From Steromphala cineraria (Eukaryota > Mollusca > Gastropoda > Trochida > Trochidae): 64,000 bases of DNA. Each line of letters begins with the position of its first letter. Position 1 is the first letter of the stretch. The position numbers were made by a program, and so were the translations under genes. Positions 25,206 through 38,106 of the stretch are shown in pieces. The notes beneath the pieces were generated by a model. That model was not told the DNA's origin and ran no database searches. It saw nothing but the letters and a program-made list of their open reading frames with translations. The stretch covers positions 34,545,607 to 34,609,606 of the forward strand of contig OU744724.1 of NCBI GenBank assembly GCA_916613615.1, read 5' to 3'.

Positions 25206-26827
25206 GTTTAACACTGATGAAGATGCAGATTGACAATGAGTCGAAGTTGTCAGCAACCACTTTTTATACAGAGTCAAGTTAACTGTGTTCACATGGTCAT
25301 CAATTTGCCATCAAAACAAGTTCAACAGCATGTCTAAACGATGAGTACGCACTCAGAGAGTCATTCTCACTGATCCTAAGTTAATTAGACTTCTTAAGAA
25401 AACACTACTGATGGACATAAAGGAAACGATCAACGATGTTTTAACAAAAACAGAAAAAAATCAAAAGCAAACATATTGGAACTGAAGTTATTTTAACCAG
25501 TATTTTGTAATTGGACAAACATCTTGGATACCATTTACTGTTTTGTAAACATTGAGGAAGTGAAACGTTTTCGTTGGTTTCACTATTGTTTTAGGTGATG
25601 AATGTATTGTTATTGACAATGATGAAACATTAACATGCCACAAAGTTTTAGACAACAATTACTTGACAAAACTATTTCTGCGATATTACAATTTTCTGCA
25701 TATTGTGTTTGATATTCTTTGTTAATTCTTAGATTTTCTGATAGATAAAAGTTATAAAATTGCATTTTACAATACAATTATATAATTTAAACCCATGTTT
25801 ACATTTACCATATAACCATTTTGTAATACAAAGGAATTAAAAAAATATGAATACTATGATCAAATTTGTTTTGATTGAATGAGTAGTTTTAAACAACTAT
25901 GATTATAAATGGAGTTATTTTTTTTCATGAAAAAATTGATTTTGAAAATTGGATAGATTGTCAAGAGTACTTTTTTATATGATTCTCAAAAATGTATGAT
26001 ATCAAAGTGCGTTTTAATAATTACATTCACATTACAAATTATATATGGATGTTGGTTGACGACTTGGTTAAAACTTGTCATCGCCAATTTTTTAAAGAAC
26101 CTATCATTTATTTTCCATGTCTTCTTTCTTCGTAAACCAAAACGTGTATGTCTTCTGCAGAGCATTAACCTGAAAACTTTTATTTTCCATTTCGAAATTG
26201 TGGTTTCTTCAAAATATAACGAACATTCTTTCAGTAGACAATTTCAAATTTGAGCAGTTATTATTATTTTGAAGAACATACTTGACACTTGTCAATAGTT
26301 CGAATTGCATTTGTCCAATTGGCGCTTGCTTAATATCATGTATTGTAATTAAAAACCATTTTCAATTTTGTAGTGTAATTGCTTTAGCGTGTAGATTGTT
26401 TATCATATATCTTAATCTTTGTCGTCATACCTTTACAAACCAACGTTAAATTTGTGAAGAAAACTTGAGTAGTGGATATTGAAACGTCTTTGGTATCCTT
26501 TGTCTGTATGACGCATACTTTTCGCCAAGAAATAGGTCAATTGCTCAGTAGGTTGTTATATTGAGTTAGGTGTAAATAGTGTCTCCCATAAGGTTCAAAT
26601 TGTATCTTTAGTTCCGAAATATCATTGCAAGACGTATTTGTAAATGCAACACATGACAATATATTCATTTCAAGGTTTTATTCAAACAAACAACAAATGT
26701 AACAAAACATTAATGTAGCATTTCATGTCATGCAAGACGTATACAATAGCACTTCATATTTGATAACAATCATAACAAGTTGTACACTGTTCATATACAA
26801 GTAATTGCAAAGATGTACACAATCAAT

Positions 26828-28387
26828 TTACATGTATGCACTCAGGTCAATTGCACGAAGCAAGGTACTGTCTTTGAGTCCATGGCGAGAACGGAACTTT
26901 CTCTTGGCAATCTCGGATCTAGGCCTTGTGTTGCACTGCCTGCTGCGTTTGTTTCCAAACCACTTCTTGACTTGATCAACACTAATTGATCCTGAGAGTG
27001 CGAGGGCTTCGCACACGGTGGCAGATGGATATGGATGATGAAGGTTTGATCGGTACCAGCTTTCCATGAATTGAACTGCACGTTTGGTCAGAGGTGGTCT
27101 TCGCTTCACGCCTGGAACACTGATACGAGACTGCTTGATGGTTTCTTGTTCCTTTTCTTCCAATAGAGCCAAGCTTTTCTCAACCCGATCCATAACCTGA
27201 AAAAATAAGAATACTTAAGATTAAACAAAGTTGAATTTGAAAACATAATTAACAGAACACTTTGGTAAAGAATAAACTGCATTAAAGGACAGAGCCATAA
27301 GAAATAGTTGATTTGAAATTAACAGTTTTGGAAGGAATACATTGCAAAACATCAGATGTGTATATTTTGTTGAGTGAATGTTTACCTGGTGGATTTGAAC
27401 ATCAAAGTGCCGACAAAGCCAATCTTTGTAGTGTGCTGTCATCTGAGTATCTGTCATCAGGTTCATCCTTTCCATCTCAATACTTGCAGCATGGAAGCGG
27501 AAAAAGGTAGACAATTCTCGTACTTGGTCAGGAAAGCTTTTCTCCAAGTGTCGAAATCTGAAAAGGTAGATAATTGACATGTAAATATGCTTGCGTTTTA
27601 TAAGTAGGCTTTAAATGCTCTTTCATATGTACATAATAATTGCCTTTAAGTGCATTATTGCACATATGCATATATTGTAAGGAACATTAATTTAAGGAAG
27701 TAACATCGTCACCGTCTTTCTGAACAAATACGTTTAAATCAAAACTAACAGTTATGTTGGTTTAAAAATAGTAAAAATCGTGTTCATTAACATGATTAAT
27801 GAACTTACCTATTTTGCAGACTGCTCTCTCTAATGTGGATAGGAAGTTGATTTTCTTGTAGCATAGAACCAAACAGGACAGTAGGTTGTGAAACCTTCTT
27901 GCATTCAGTCTCCAAAATCCCTCTTAAATCTTCTAGGACGATTTTGTTGGAAGTGGAAGTCTCAAAGAATTCCAAGGAAAAGGAGCGAGATTCTGTGTCA
28001 GGACTTGGAGCGCTCGTCTCTATGGCTGACAATAGTGATGACATAGGAAAAGATGCTGAATCATCCTCTGACATGTGTTCTTCATCCGGAAGAACAGGCG
28101 AGTCTGGTTCAATAGATTTGAAGAGAGCACTGAGAGATTTCTGGAACTCATCATCTGAGTTGACTGTGATGTTCTGTGTGTCATCTGAAACAAAAACAAG
28201 TACAATTATATAACAGTCGCAACTCGACGTAAAAGGGTAACGTGTATCTTCCTTAAGTAGTTAAAATATTTTTAATCAATGTTTTTTACATACCTATATC
28301 AGATGTGCCTCCAAAGTCAAATGACTCCCAGGACATAAGGTCTGTAGTAAAGATGTCGGAGGAAAGAGGATATTCGGAATTTGCCAT
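26828..28387 (-). CDS. TALE (PBC-like) homeodomain protein, array copy 9
   Basis: Exons 28387-28294, 28184-27809, 27557-27386 and 27196-26828; 336 residues with the commonest left-side protein sequence (Phe77, FETSTS, VSQPT, Arg in STLLRAIDL). This is the last copy before the LINE-bearing spacer. TATA 28442-28450, start about 28419, AATAAA at 26682-26677. Confidence 0.86.
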
Positions 28388-29719
28388 GTTTAACACTGAT
28401 GAAGATGCAGATTGACAATGAGTCGAAGTTGTCAGCAACCACTTTTTATACAGAGTCAAGTTAACTGTGTTCACATGGTCATCAATTTGCCATCAAAACA
28501 AGTTCAACAGCATGTCTAAACGATGATTACACACTCAGTGAGTCATTCTCACTGATCCTAAGTTAATTAGACTTCTTAAGAAAACACTACTGATGGACAT
28601 AAAGGAAACGATCAACGATGTTTTAACAAAAACAGAAAAAAATCAAAAGCAAACATATTGGAACTGAAGTTATTTTAACCAGTATTTTGTAATTGGACAA
28701 ACATCTTGGATACCATTTACTGTTTTGTAAACATTGAGGAAGTGAAACGTTTTCGTTGGTTTCACTCTTGTTTTAGGTGATGAATGTATTGTTATTGACA
28801 ATGATGAAACATTAACATGCCACAAAGTTTTAGACAACAATTACTTGACAAAACTATTTCTGCGATATTACAATTTTCTGCATATTGTGTTTGATATTCT
28901 TTGTTAATTCTTAGATTTTCTGATAGATAAAAGTTATAAAATTGCATTTTACAATACAATTATATAATTTAAACCCATGTTTACATTTACCATATAACCA
29001 TTTTGTAATACAAAGGAATTAAAAAAATATGAATACTATGATCAAATTTGTTTTGATTGAATGAGTAGTTTTAAACAACTATGATTATAAATGGAGTTAT
29101 TTTTTTTCATGAAAAAATTGATTTTGAAAATTGGATAGATTGTCAAGAGTACTTTTTTATATGATTCTCAAAAATTTATGATATCAAAGTGCGTTTTAAT
29201 AATAAAACAACTCCTCTTCACATTACAAATTATATATTATATATAATGATGCATGATGGGAGATGGGACAAGACATGTTTTCACTGAGCTCCCACATTGA
29301 TATGCTTAATCAATGAAAATACCGTGAGGATTGTTGAAATACATGGTGGATATGTTATAAATGTGTTATGACTATCCTTGGGAGTGGGAATTATCAACGG
29401 ATGGCGAAAATATTGTGTTAATTTCAAATGGATTGTGTGTACTCTGTGATTTCATCTGGGAGACATATTTGATGACATGCTATTGAGTGAGTAACTTTGC
29501 ATTTCAATTGGAATTGCATTTATCTTCATAAACCGAATACTCACTGAAATTCTATGTGTAATATAGAGGAAAATTTTCCCCATAAAAACTTTTCTTTTGA
29601 TACAAATTTGGACAGTATAAAACTTGAATGTCATTCACCCCCTTCACGTCGAAACGTCGTCGTAGTTCTCCGATAGTGAGGTGTTTTTACACTACGACAT
29701 TGAAAGCAAGGAACTAGAC

Positions 29720-30493
29720 ATGGCAAATGTGACTACCCCTCAGATTATTGAGACTCTCAATTCGCCTACTGTACTGGAATCACTGTGTAAAACTCTCTTA
29801 CAACAGCTCTAATGCAACACATAAATGCAACTCTCGACATAAAATTGAAGCCTCTCTTGGAAACCGTCAGTCAAAATTCTTCTAAAATAAAAATCTTGGA
29901 AGAGAAGATTGAGACCATGAACGATAGTCTCTTGACTAAAGACTCTCAAATTGATGAGTTGTATCAATATGGTCGGAGGAATAATGTCAGAGTCTATGGT
30001 ATGCCGGAGAATAAAGATGAGAACACTGACAACCTAGTCTTAGAGTTGACGACAGACCTAGGTCTCACACTTAAAGTGGAGGACATCGACAGATCCCATA
30101 GAACAGGAGATCCAACCAAGTACAGTAAGGCCCGACCGAGGCCGATACTTGTCAAGTTCATGTCTTACAGAGTTAAACGCCAGGTGATGACAAACTTGGC
30201 TAAGTTGAAGAATCGAACCCCCAAAGTCTTTGTAAACGATGATCTGACGAAGGAAAGGGCCCGTCTAGCCACCGAAGCTCGTCAACTAGTCACTCAGAAG
30301 AGATTAGCAGGAACCTGGGCACGTGACGGTGTGATCTATGTCTAAGTTAGATGGTTCTGTGGTCCTGATCACCAAGAGATCACAATTTACTAAACTCACG
30401 AAATCACTCAAGCTAAGGTTCAAGTTCAAACTCAACCAGGGTCCCAGGGATACCATGGAGTATACCGACGCTGATGATAGTGATAGTGACTAA
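29720..30493 (+). pseudogene. LINE ORF1 (L1-ORF1-like RNA-binding protein), frame-broken
   Basis: The first ATG with a sensible protein is at 29720 and opens 30 codons to a TAA at 29810-29812. That stop overlaps the next ATG (29812) as TAATG. The main frame, 29812-30345 (177 residues), has a coiled-coil-prone start (about 10-50), an RRM-like part with RRNNVRVYGMPE and DIDRSHRTG, and a C-terminal part with RPRPILVKF and VFVNDDLTKERARL, as in L1 ORF1 (Transposase_22) proteins. After its stop at 30345 a different frame continues with a basic then acidic tail to 30493. The parent ORF1 was probably one frame, now broken twice. The normal role is RNA binding and chaperoning in the retrotransposition particle. 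Confidence 0.75.
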
Positions 30494-31419
30494 ACATGCA
30501 CCTAAACCTCATACCTGATATATCTTATTTCTTCCTGATGAATGTTTTGACGAAAGCTGAGCGAACAATACATATACTGTGCTTTCTACATTTTCATGTT
30601 ATGGATTAATCCCTATTGCTTTCCTGGAAGTTGTTCATTTCAACGATATTATGATGGACAATCTAAACTGGTGAAGTACCCACCATAAAAAAACTGCCAA
30701 AATTATTATCTATATGTATCACTAAATAACTTACTGTTGACTTTTGTGTGAAATTCTCATTACACATTGTAATCCAGTGTGACCTTAACTGACTCTGATG
30801 TCACGTGATGTATCAGTATCTGTTTAGCGGTTCAGCTTCTGTTTGCACCAGAAGTCCGTGCATCTTGAAATTCTCATCATGTGTGAATCTCATATGTAAC
30901 AATGACGATAAGATCGTCCTATTTCATGAACTCTACATGATTTCCAAAGACTGCTCTTAATTCATTTGTATTTGTTTTCTGGCAATCTCACGCTTGATTT
31001 TGATTTCATTATTTGTTGTTTGATTTGAGAAGTGGGAAATATTTGTAAAATCCCTTAACTTTCAAATGGATCTTAATTTTTTATTTTTCATTATTTTATC
31101 GTCCTTTTCCGTTTTTGATACCGCTGTTAACCAATCTATTGCTGCCCATCCCCCCCCCTGTATCTCAACATGTACTTATCCCACAACGGTATTTCTATTT
31201 GTTCGAGATTTTCCATAATGGTTTATGGAAAATTTTCTTTTAAATTTTTCTTGTTTATTTGTTTCTTGTTTTTTGTTTACATGTATAGAGTTTTTGAGTT
31301 GGCAAATGTGAAACTTGTTATCTTAATGGAATGGAAGCAACAACCTGAGCGTATCGTACAAGGTGTGACAATTAACCCCGTCTGTCCCCACTTTGATCTG
31401 TTTATTATCCCATTTGACG

Positions 31420-32589
31420 ATGCCGGTTGATATATCGTTATATAGACAGACAATTGGGGTTTTTGATATGATTCTACAAGCAAATTCCTATGCAAAGCTT
31501 ATCAAAATTTCAGTATCCCTAAAGACCTTATGCCTATACAACGCGCATGTTCATATTTTGATGATAATGTTACTACTAATTTGTTGTGGTGATGTACACC
31601 CAAACCCGGGCCCAGCTGGTGATACTGATCTTAAAATTGTTCATTTGAATGTGCGTAGTTTGAGAGAAAAGGTAGCTTTGATCCAGGCAGAATTAGCTGA
31701 CTATGATGTCATTTGTTTGACAGAGACTTGGTTGAATAGCACAATATGTAATAATAACTTCCTTATTCCTGGTTACCATGCCCCCTTTAGGAAGGATAGA
31801 CCAATGAGAGGTGGTGGCGTTGCTATCTATGTCAGAGAGAACCTGTTTGTTACACCTATCGATAAGTTGACTCCCTTAGGGCTTGAGGCAATCTGGGTTA
31901 AAGTTGTGTGTAAAAGTAAGAGCTACTTAATTGGGAATTTTTATAGAGCTGATAAGAGCAATCATTACTGGGAACTAATTCTCCAATCAATAGGTAATGG
32001 TATTGAAATGAACATGGACACTATTATTGTTGGTGACTTTAATATCAATATACATAATCAGACGAGCCATTTGATTGAAAATCTTCTTGATACACTTGAC
32101 TTACAGGAAATTATTACAGAACCAACAAGGATCACCCAAACTTCTAGTACATTAATCGACTTAATCTTTGTTTCAAATTCCAATTTTATTTGTACTTCAG
32201 GTGTGCTTGACCCTTTTTGCAGTGATCACTGTCCAGTGTTTGTGTGTGTTGGGGGCATCGATCGAATTCCTTTACCATTCAAAAGAAAAGTTTACTATTA
32301 TGATCGAGCTGATATTGATGGAATTAATCGAGGCCTCAACAACATAGACTGGGACACTGTCTTTGAATGTAATGATGTTGATAATATAACAGATAACTTT
32401 GTTGACATCCTGAGAAATGTATGTGATGTTTATGTCCCAAACAATGTGGTTACTATTAGACCTCGAGACAACCCATGGATGAATAGCTCTATACGAAAAA
32501 TAATCAGAAAGAGAAATAGACAGCATAGGAAAGCTAAGACTCGTAATTTTGATACAGATTGGCAAACCTTTAGATTCCTAAGAAATTAA
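31420..32589 (+). pseudogene. LINE ORF2, N-terminal part: 2A-like motif and APE endonuclease
   Basis: The first ATG in this frame is at 31420; I prefer it to an earlier TTG. A hydrophobic stretch leads into GDVHPNPGP (31588-31614), resembling 2A ribosome-skipping motifs. The endonuclease follows with all expected elements: HLNVRSL, the catalytic-Glu block LTETWL, VGDFNINI with Asp and Asn, and SDHCPV with the Asp-His pair. It would nick target DNA to prime reverse transcription. The frame ends at TAA 32587-32589, between endonuclease and RT. The RT frame is open from 32582, so a small indel at about 32,580-32,589 separates the two halves. Confidence 0.85.
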
Positions 32590-34732
32590 GGTTACAGCAG
32601 CTGTGAGAGCAGCCAAAGCGAAATATATTTCAGAATTAGATGACAAGATCAATCAAGGGGGAAATTCTAAATGTTGGTGGGCCTTAGTGAACAAGTATAT
32701 GAAAACAAAAAGTGATCATAAGAATTTTCCTCCGATTGTTCATAATGATACTTTGATTAATGATGCAAAAGCCAAAGCCAATGTGTTCAACGAATATTTT
32801 GCTAACCATGCACAGGTTGATGATCCTGATAAGGAGACTCCTTTACTTGAATGTAAAGTAGACAATTCACTTGAGACAATCAAACTGACTGAGCAAGAAG
32901 TGAGAGACATATTAGTATCAGTAGACATTTCTAAAGCTAATGGACCAGATAAAATAGGTAACAGATTTATCAAAATGATTGCTTCATCCATGTTTATCCC
33001 TCTTACTAAATTATTCAACTTATCACTAATTAACTGTAAATTTCCAAAAATATGGAAAGAAGCTTCTGTTATTCCTATCCATAAAAAGGGAAGTTTAAAT
33101 GAATGCAAAAATTATAGACCCGTAGCTCTTACCAGCTGCTTGTCTAAGGTATTTGAAAAATGTATTTTTAAACACGTGTTTAACTTTTTTAGAGATAATG
33201 ACGTATTAACTAATTTGCAATCTGGCTTCATGCCCGGGGATGGTACTGTATATCAGCTGACATATTTATATGATTTTATATCTCGTGCATTAGACAACGG
33301 TAAAGAGGTCAGGGCAGTTTTTTGTGATATAAGTAAGGCATTTGACAAAGTCTGGCATAAGGGGATCATAGTGAAATTAGAAGCATGCGGCATTAAGGGC
33401 AAGTTACTTGATTGGTTTTCTAGTTATCTTGAAAGTAGAATCCAGAGAGTATCTATTGACAATTACCAATCAGATACAACAATTATCACTGCGGGGGTGC
33501 CACAAGGATCCGTCCTGGGGCCATTATTGTTTCTAGTTTACATCAATGATATAATCGACGGTATTAATAATAATATTCGCCTTTTCGCAGATGACACATC
33601 AGTGTATGTCATTGTTGAAAATCATGATTTTACTGCCGCTTCCTTAAATAATGACTTAAATAAGATTTCGCACTGGGCTGAAATATGGCAAGTTGATTTC
33701 AATCCTGGTAAAACTGAAGCAATTTTATTCTCGCGTAGACGTAATCAAGGACCGATACCTAGACTTTCAATGCAAGGATTAGATATTACTGAAGTTGATC
33801 AACACAAGCACTTAGGACTTACATTACAGTCAGACTGTAGATGGAATTCTCACATTGCTGAATTAGTTAAAAAGATAAGTCCATTAGTAAATTGCCTTCG
33901 TAGCCTTAAATATAGATTATCAAGAAAATCATTAGAGCAAATGTACAAGTCTTACATATTACCAATGTTTGATTACTGTTCGCACATTTGGGATAATTGC
34001 ACTAAAGAACAAGAAAAAATTGTTGAAAATTTACATTTAGATGCTTTACGGACTATTTGCGGGGCAGTTAGAGGAACAAGTCATGCTTTAATCTACGGAG
34101 AAACAAACTCTAAGCCCCTAGCTGACCGTAGAAAAGCAAGTAAATTATCATTATTATACAAAATGACAAACAGTATGGCACCAGAATATTTATGTGATCT
34201 TTTACCAGATAGAGTTTCGCAGTTGAGTGACCATAGACTAAGAAACCGTAATAATATTCAGAATTTACGCTGCCGTAGTAATTTATACAGTAATTCTTTT
34301 CTACCTGATACAATAAAACTATGGAATAATCTACCTGAGAACATTTCTGGTGCCCAAACTATTGGAAACTTTAAAAACTTGCTGCAATTAACACAACAAC
34401 ATATAAGATTTGACCTTAATTTTGGAACACGCTTTTGCCAAATAGTTCATGCACGCCTCAGACTTGGGTGCAGTGATCTGAATGCACATATGTTTGAACG
34501 GCATATATCGCTTGATTCATCCTGCTCCTGTGGTCACCCCTATGAAGACGCCTTACACTATTTTTTCATTTGTCCAAACTATTCCACCTTAAGACATCAA
34601 ATGTGTTTCTATAACCAGGGCTATAACTTAAATTCTGTTTTAAATGGAACTCCCAATCAAAGCAAATTAATAAATTCTATGATTCTTAAATCTGTCAATT
34701 GGATAGATTGTCAAGAGTACTTTTTTATATGA
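32582..34732 (+). pseudogene. LINE ORF2, C-terminal part: reverse transcriptase
   Basis: Open from just after a TAA at 32579-32581 to TGA at 34730-34732. Counting residues from 32603, the RT motifs are NYRPVALTS (about 170-178), motif A DISKAFDKVWHK with catalytic Asp242, motif B GVPQGSVLGPLLF (298-310), motif C FADD (328-331) and the HLGLTL block. A C-terminal CxC-H-C element (C641, C643, H652, C657) is typical of CR1/Jockey-type ORF2. No internal stop occurs after 32582, so apart from the upstream frame break the RT looks intact. The last codons are the part repeated in every spacer. Confidence 0.88.
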
Positions 34733-34805
34733 TTCTCAAAAATGTATGATATCAAAGTGCGTTTTAATAATAAAACAACTCCTCTTCACATTACAAATTA
34801 TATAT

Positions 34806-36569
34806 GGATGTTGGTTGACGACTGGGGTAAAACTTGTCATCGCCAATTTTTTAAAGAACCTATCATTTATTTTCCATGTCTTCTTTCTTTGTAAACCAAA
34901 ACGTGTATGTCTTCTGCAGAGCATTAACCTGAAAACTTTTATTTTCCATTTCGAAATTGTGGTTTCTTCAAAATATAACGAACATTCTTTCAGTAGACAA
35001 TTTCAAATTTGAGCAGTTATTATTATTTTGAAGAACATACTTGACACTTGTCAATACTTCGAATTGCATTTGTCCAATTGGCGCTTGCTTAATATCATGT
35101 ATTGTAATTAAAAACCATTTTCAATTTTGTAGTGTAATTGCTTTAGCGTGTAGATCTTTGTCGTCATTCCTCAAAACCTTTACAAACCAACGTTAAATTT
35201 GTGAAGAAAACTTGAGTAGTGGATATTGAAACGTCTTTGGTATCCTTTGTCTGTATGACGCATACTTTTCGCCAAGAAATAGATCAATTGCTCAGTAGGT
35301 TGTTATATTGAGTTAGGTGTAAATAGTGTCTCCCATAAGGTTCAAATTGTATCTTTAGTTCCGAAATATCATTGCAAGACGTATTAAAAATGTATGATAT
35401 CAAAGTGCGTTTTAATAATAAAACAACTCCTCTTCACATTACATTATATATGGATGTTGGTTGACGACTTGGTTAAAACTTGTCATCGCCAATTTTTTAA
35501 AGAACCTATCATTTATTTTCCATGTCTTCTTTCTTTGTAAACCAAAACGTGTATGTCTTCTGCAGAGCATTAACCTGAAAACTTTTATTTTCCATTTCGA
35601 AATTGTGTTTTCTTCAAAATATAACGAACATTCTTTCAGTAGACAATTTCAAATTTGAGCAGTTATTATTATTTTGAAGAACATACTTGACACTTGTCAA
35701 TACTTCGAATTGCATTTGTCCAATTGGCGCTTGCTTAATATCATGTATTGTAATTAAAAACCATTTTCAATTTTGTATATGGATGTTGGTTGACGACTTG
35801 GTTAAAACTTGTCATCGCCAATTTTTTAAAGAACCTATCATTTATTTTCCATGTCTTCTTTCTTTGTAAACCAAAACGTGTATGTCTTCTGCAGAGCATT
35901 AACCTGAAAACTTTTATTTTCCATTTCGAAATTGTGGTTTCTTCAAAATATAACGAACATTCTTTCAGTAGACAATTTCAAATTTGAGCAGTTATTATTA
36001 TTTTGAAGAACATACTTGACACTTGTCAATACTTCGAATTGCATTTGTCCAATTGGCGCTTGCTTAATATCATGTATTGTAATTAAAAACCATTTTCAAT
36101 TTTGTAGTGTAATTGCTTTAGCGTGTAGATTGTTTATCATATATCTTAATCTTTTTCGTCATTCCTCAAAACCTTTACAAACCAACGTTAAATTTGTGAA
36201 GAAAACTTGAGTAGTGGATATTGAAACGTCTTTGGTATCCTTTGTCTGTATGACGCATACTTTTCGCCAAGAAATAGATCAATTGCTCAGTAGGTTGTTA
36301 TATTGAGTTAGGTGTAAATAGTGTCTCCCATAAGGTTCAAATTGTATCTTTAGTTCCGAAATATCATTGCAAGACGTATTTGTAAATGCAACACATGACA
36401 ATATATTCATTTCAAGGTTTTATTCAAACAAACAACAAATGTAACAAAACATTAATGTAGCATTTCATGTCATGCAAGACGTATACAATAGCACTTCATA
36501 TTTGATAACAATCATAACAAGTGGTACACTGTTCATATACAAGTAATTGCAAAGATGTACACAATCAAT
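34806..36569. repeat. Nested duplications of spacer sequence right of the LINE
   Basis: The GGATGTTGGTTGAC segment that follows the LINE tail occurs three times, at 34806, 35452 and 35781. The first block runs to about 35385, then restarts at AAAAATGTATGAT, so a partial LINE tail (35386-35450) is included. The second runs to about 35779, then restarts again. The third continues normally into the 3' flank of copy 10. The first block also lacks about 19 bp near 35,153. No gene is seen here; short open frames are repeats of the spacer. Confidence 0.8.
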
Positions 36570-38106
36570 TTACATGTATGCACTCAGGTCAATTGCACGA
36601 AGCAAGGTACTGTCTTTGAGTCCATGGCGAGAACGGAACTTTCTCTCGGCAATCTCGGATCTAGGCCTTTTGTTGCACTGCCTGCTGCGTTTGTTTCCAA
36701 ACCACTTCTTGACTTGATCAACACTAATTGATCCTGAGAGTGCGAGGGCTTCGCACACGGTGGCAGATGGATATGGATGATGAAGGTTTGATCGGTACCA
36801 GCTTTCCATGAATTGAACTGCACGTTTGGTCAGAGGTGGTCTTCGCTTCACGCCTGGAACACTGATACGAGACTGCTTGATGGTTTCTTGTTCCTTTTCT
36901 TCCAATAGAGCCAAGCTTTTCTCAACCCGATCCATAACCTGAAAAAATAAGAATACTTAAGATTAAACAAAGTTGAATTTGAAAACATAATTAACAGAAC
37001 ACTTTGGTAAAGAATAAACTGCATTAAAGGACAGAGCCATAAGAAATAGTTGATTTGAAATTAACAGTTTTGGAAGGAATACATTGCAAAACATCAGATG
37101 TGTATATTTTGTTGAGTGAATGTTTACCTGGTGGATTTGAACATCAAAGTGCCGACAAAGCCAATCTTTGTAGTGTGCTGTCATCTGAGTATCTGTCATC
37201 AGGTTCATCCTTTCCATCTCAATACTTGCAGCATGGAAGCGGAAAAAGGTAGATAATTCTCGTACTTGGTCAGGGAAGCTTTTCTCCAAGTGTCGAAATC
37301 TGAAAAGGTAGATAATTGACATGTAAATATGCTTGCGTTTTATAAATAGGCTTTAAATGCTCTTTCATATGTACATAATAATTGCCTTTAAGTGCATTAT
37401 TGCACATATGCATATATTGTAAGGAACATTAATTTAAGGAAGTCACCGTCTTTCTGAACAAATACGTTTAAATCAAAACTAACAGTTATGTTAAATTCGT
37501 GTTAATTAACATGATTAATGAACTTACCTATTTTGCAGACTGCTCTCTCTAATGTGGATAGGAAGTTGATTTTCTTGTAGCATAGATCCAAACAGGACAG
37601 TAGGTTGTGAAACCTTCTTGCATTCAGTCTCCAAAATCCCTCTTAAATCTTCTAGGACGATTTTGTTGGAAGTGGAAGTCTCAAAGAATTCCAAGGAAAA
37701 GGAGCGAGATTCTGTGTCAGGACTTGGAGCGCTCGTCTCTATGGCTGACAATAGTGATGACATAGGCAAAGATGCTGAATCATCCTCTGACATGTGTTCT
37801 TCATCCGGAAGAACAGGCGAGTCTGGTTCAATAGATTTGAAGAGAGCACTGAGAGATTTCTGGAACTCATCATCTGAGTTGACTGTGATGTTCTGTGTGT
37901 CATCTGAAACAAAAACAGGTACAATTATATAACAGTCGCAACTCGACGAAAAAGGGTAACGTGTATCTTCCTTAAGTAGTTAAAATATTTTTAATCAATG
38001 TTTTTTACAAACCTATATCAGATGTGCCTCCAAAGTCAAATGACTCGCAGGACATAAAGTCTGTAGTAAAGATGTCGGAGGAAAGAGGATATTCGGAATT
38101 TGCCAT
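36570..38106 (-). CDS. TALE (PBC-like) homeodomain protein, array copy 10
   Basis: Exons 38106-38013, 37903-37528, 37299-37128 and 36938-36570; 336 residues. It is the first copy right of the LINE and the first with Leu77 in exon 2. Exon 1 has Leu to Phe and Trp to Cys (DFMSCES). Exon 4 has Thr to Lys just after the recognition helix (QCNKRP) and Lys to Glu in the basic tail (IAERKF). Intron 1 starts GTTTG instead of GTATG. Intron 2 is 228 nt owing to deletions shared with copies 16-18. TATA 38161-38169, start about 38138, AATAAA at 36424-36419. Confidence 0.84.

Larger units (their letters stand above)
29238..34805 (+). mobile_element. CR1/Jockey-type LINE, nearly full length
   Basis: About 5.57 kb of non-array sequence interrupts the spacer between copies 9 and 10, opposite in strand to the genes. 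It has a 5' leader of about 480 nt (29238-29719, no gene seen), an ORF1 of the L1-ORF1-like type, a gap of about 0.93 kb (30494-31419, no gene seen, including a run of nine C near 31,150), and an ORF2 with APE endonuclease and reverse transcriptase. The 17 bp ending ATTATATAT appear at both junctions (29221-29237 and 34789-34805), so the exact ends and target duplication are ambiguous. RT motif wording and the C-terminal CxC-H-C motif favour the CR1/Jockey group. Frame breaks in both ORFs suggest this copy is inactive. Confidence 0.88.

Noticed and set aside
29129..34805. 109-bp direct repeats flanking the LINE as LTRs or a target-site duplication
   Set aside because: The element has APE endonuclease and non-LTR RT, with no integrase or protease. 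The repeat includes ORF2 C-terminal codons, so it is better explained as an older truncated copy of the same LINE.
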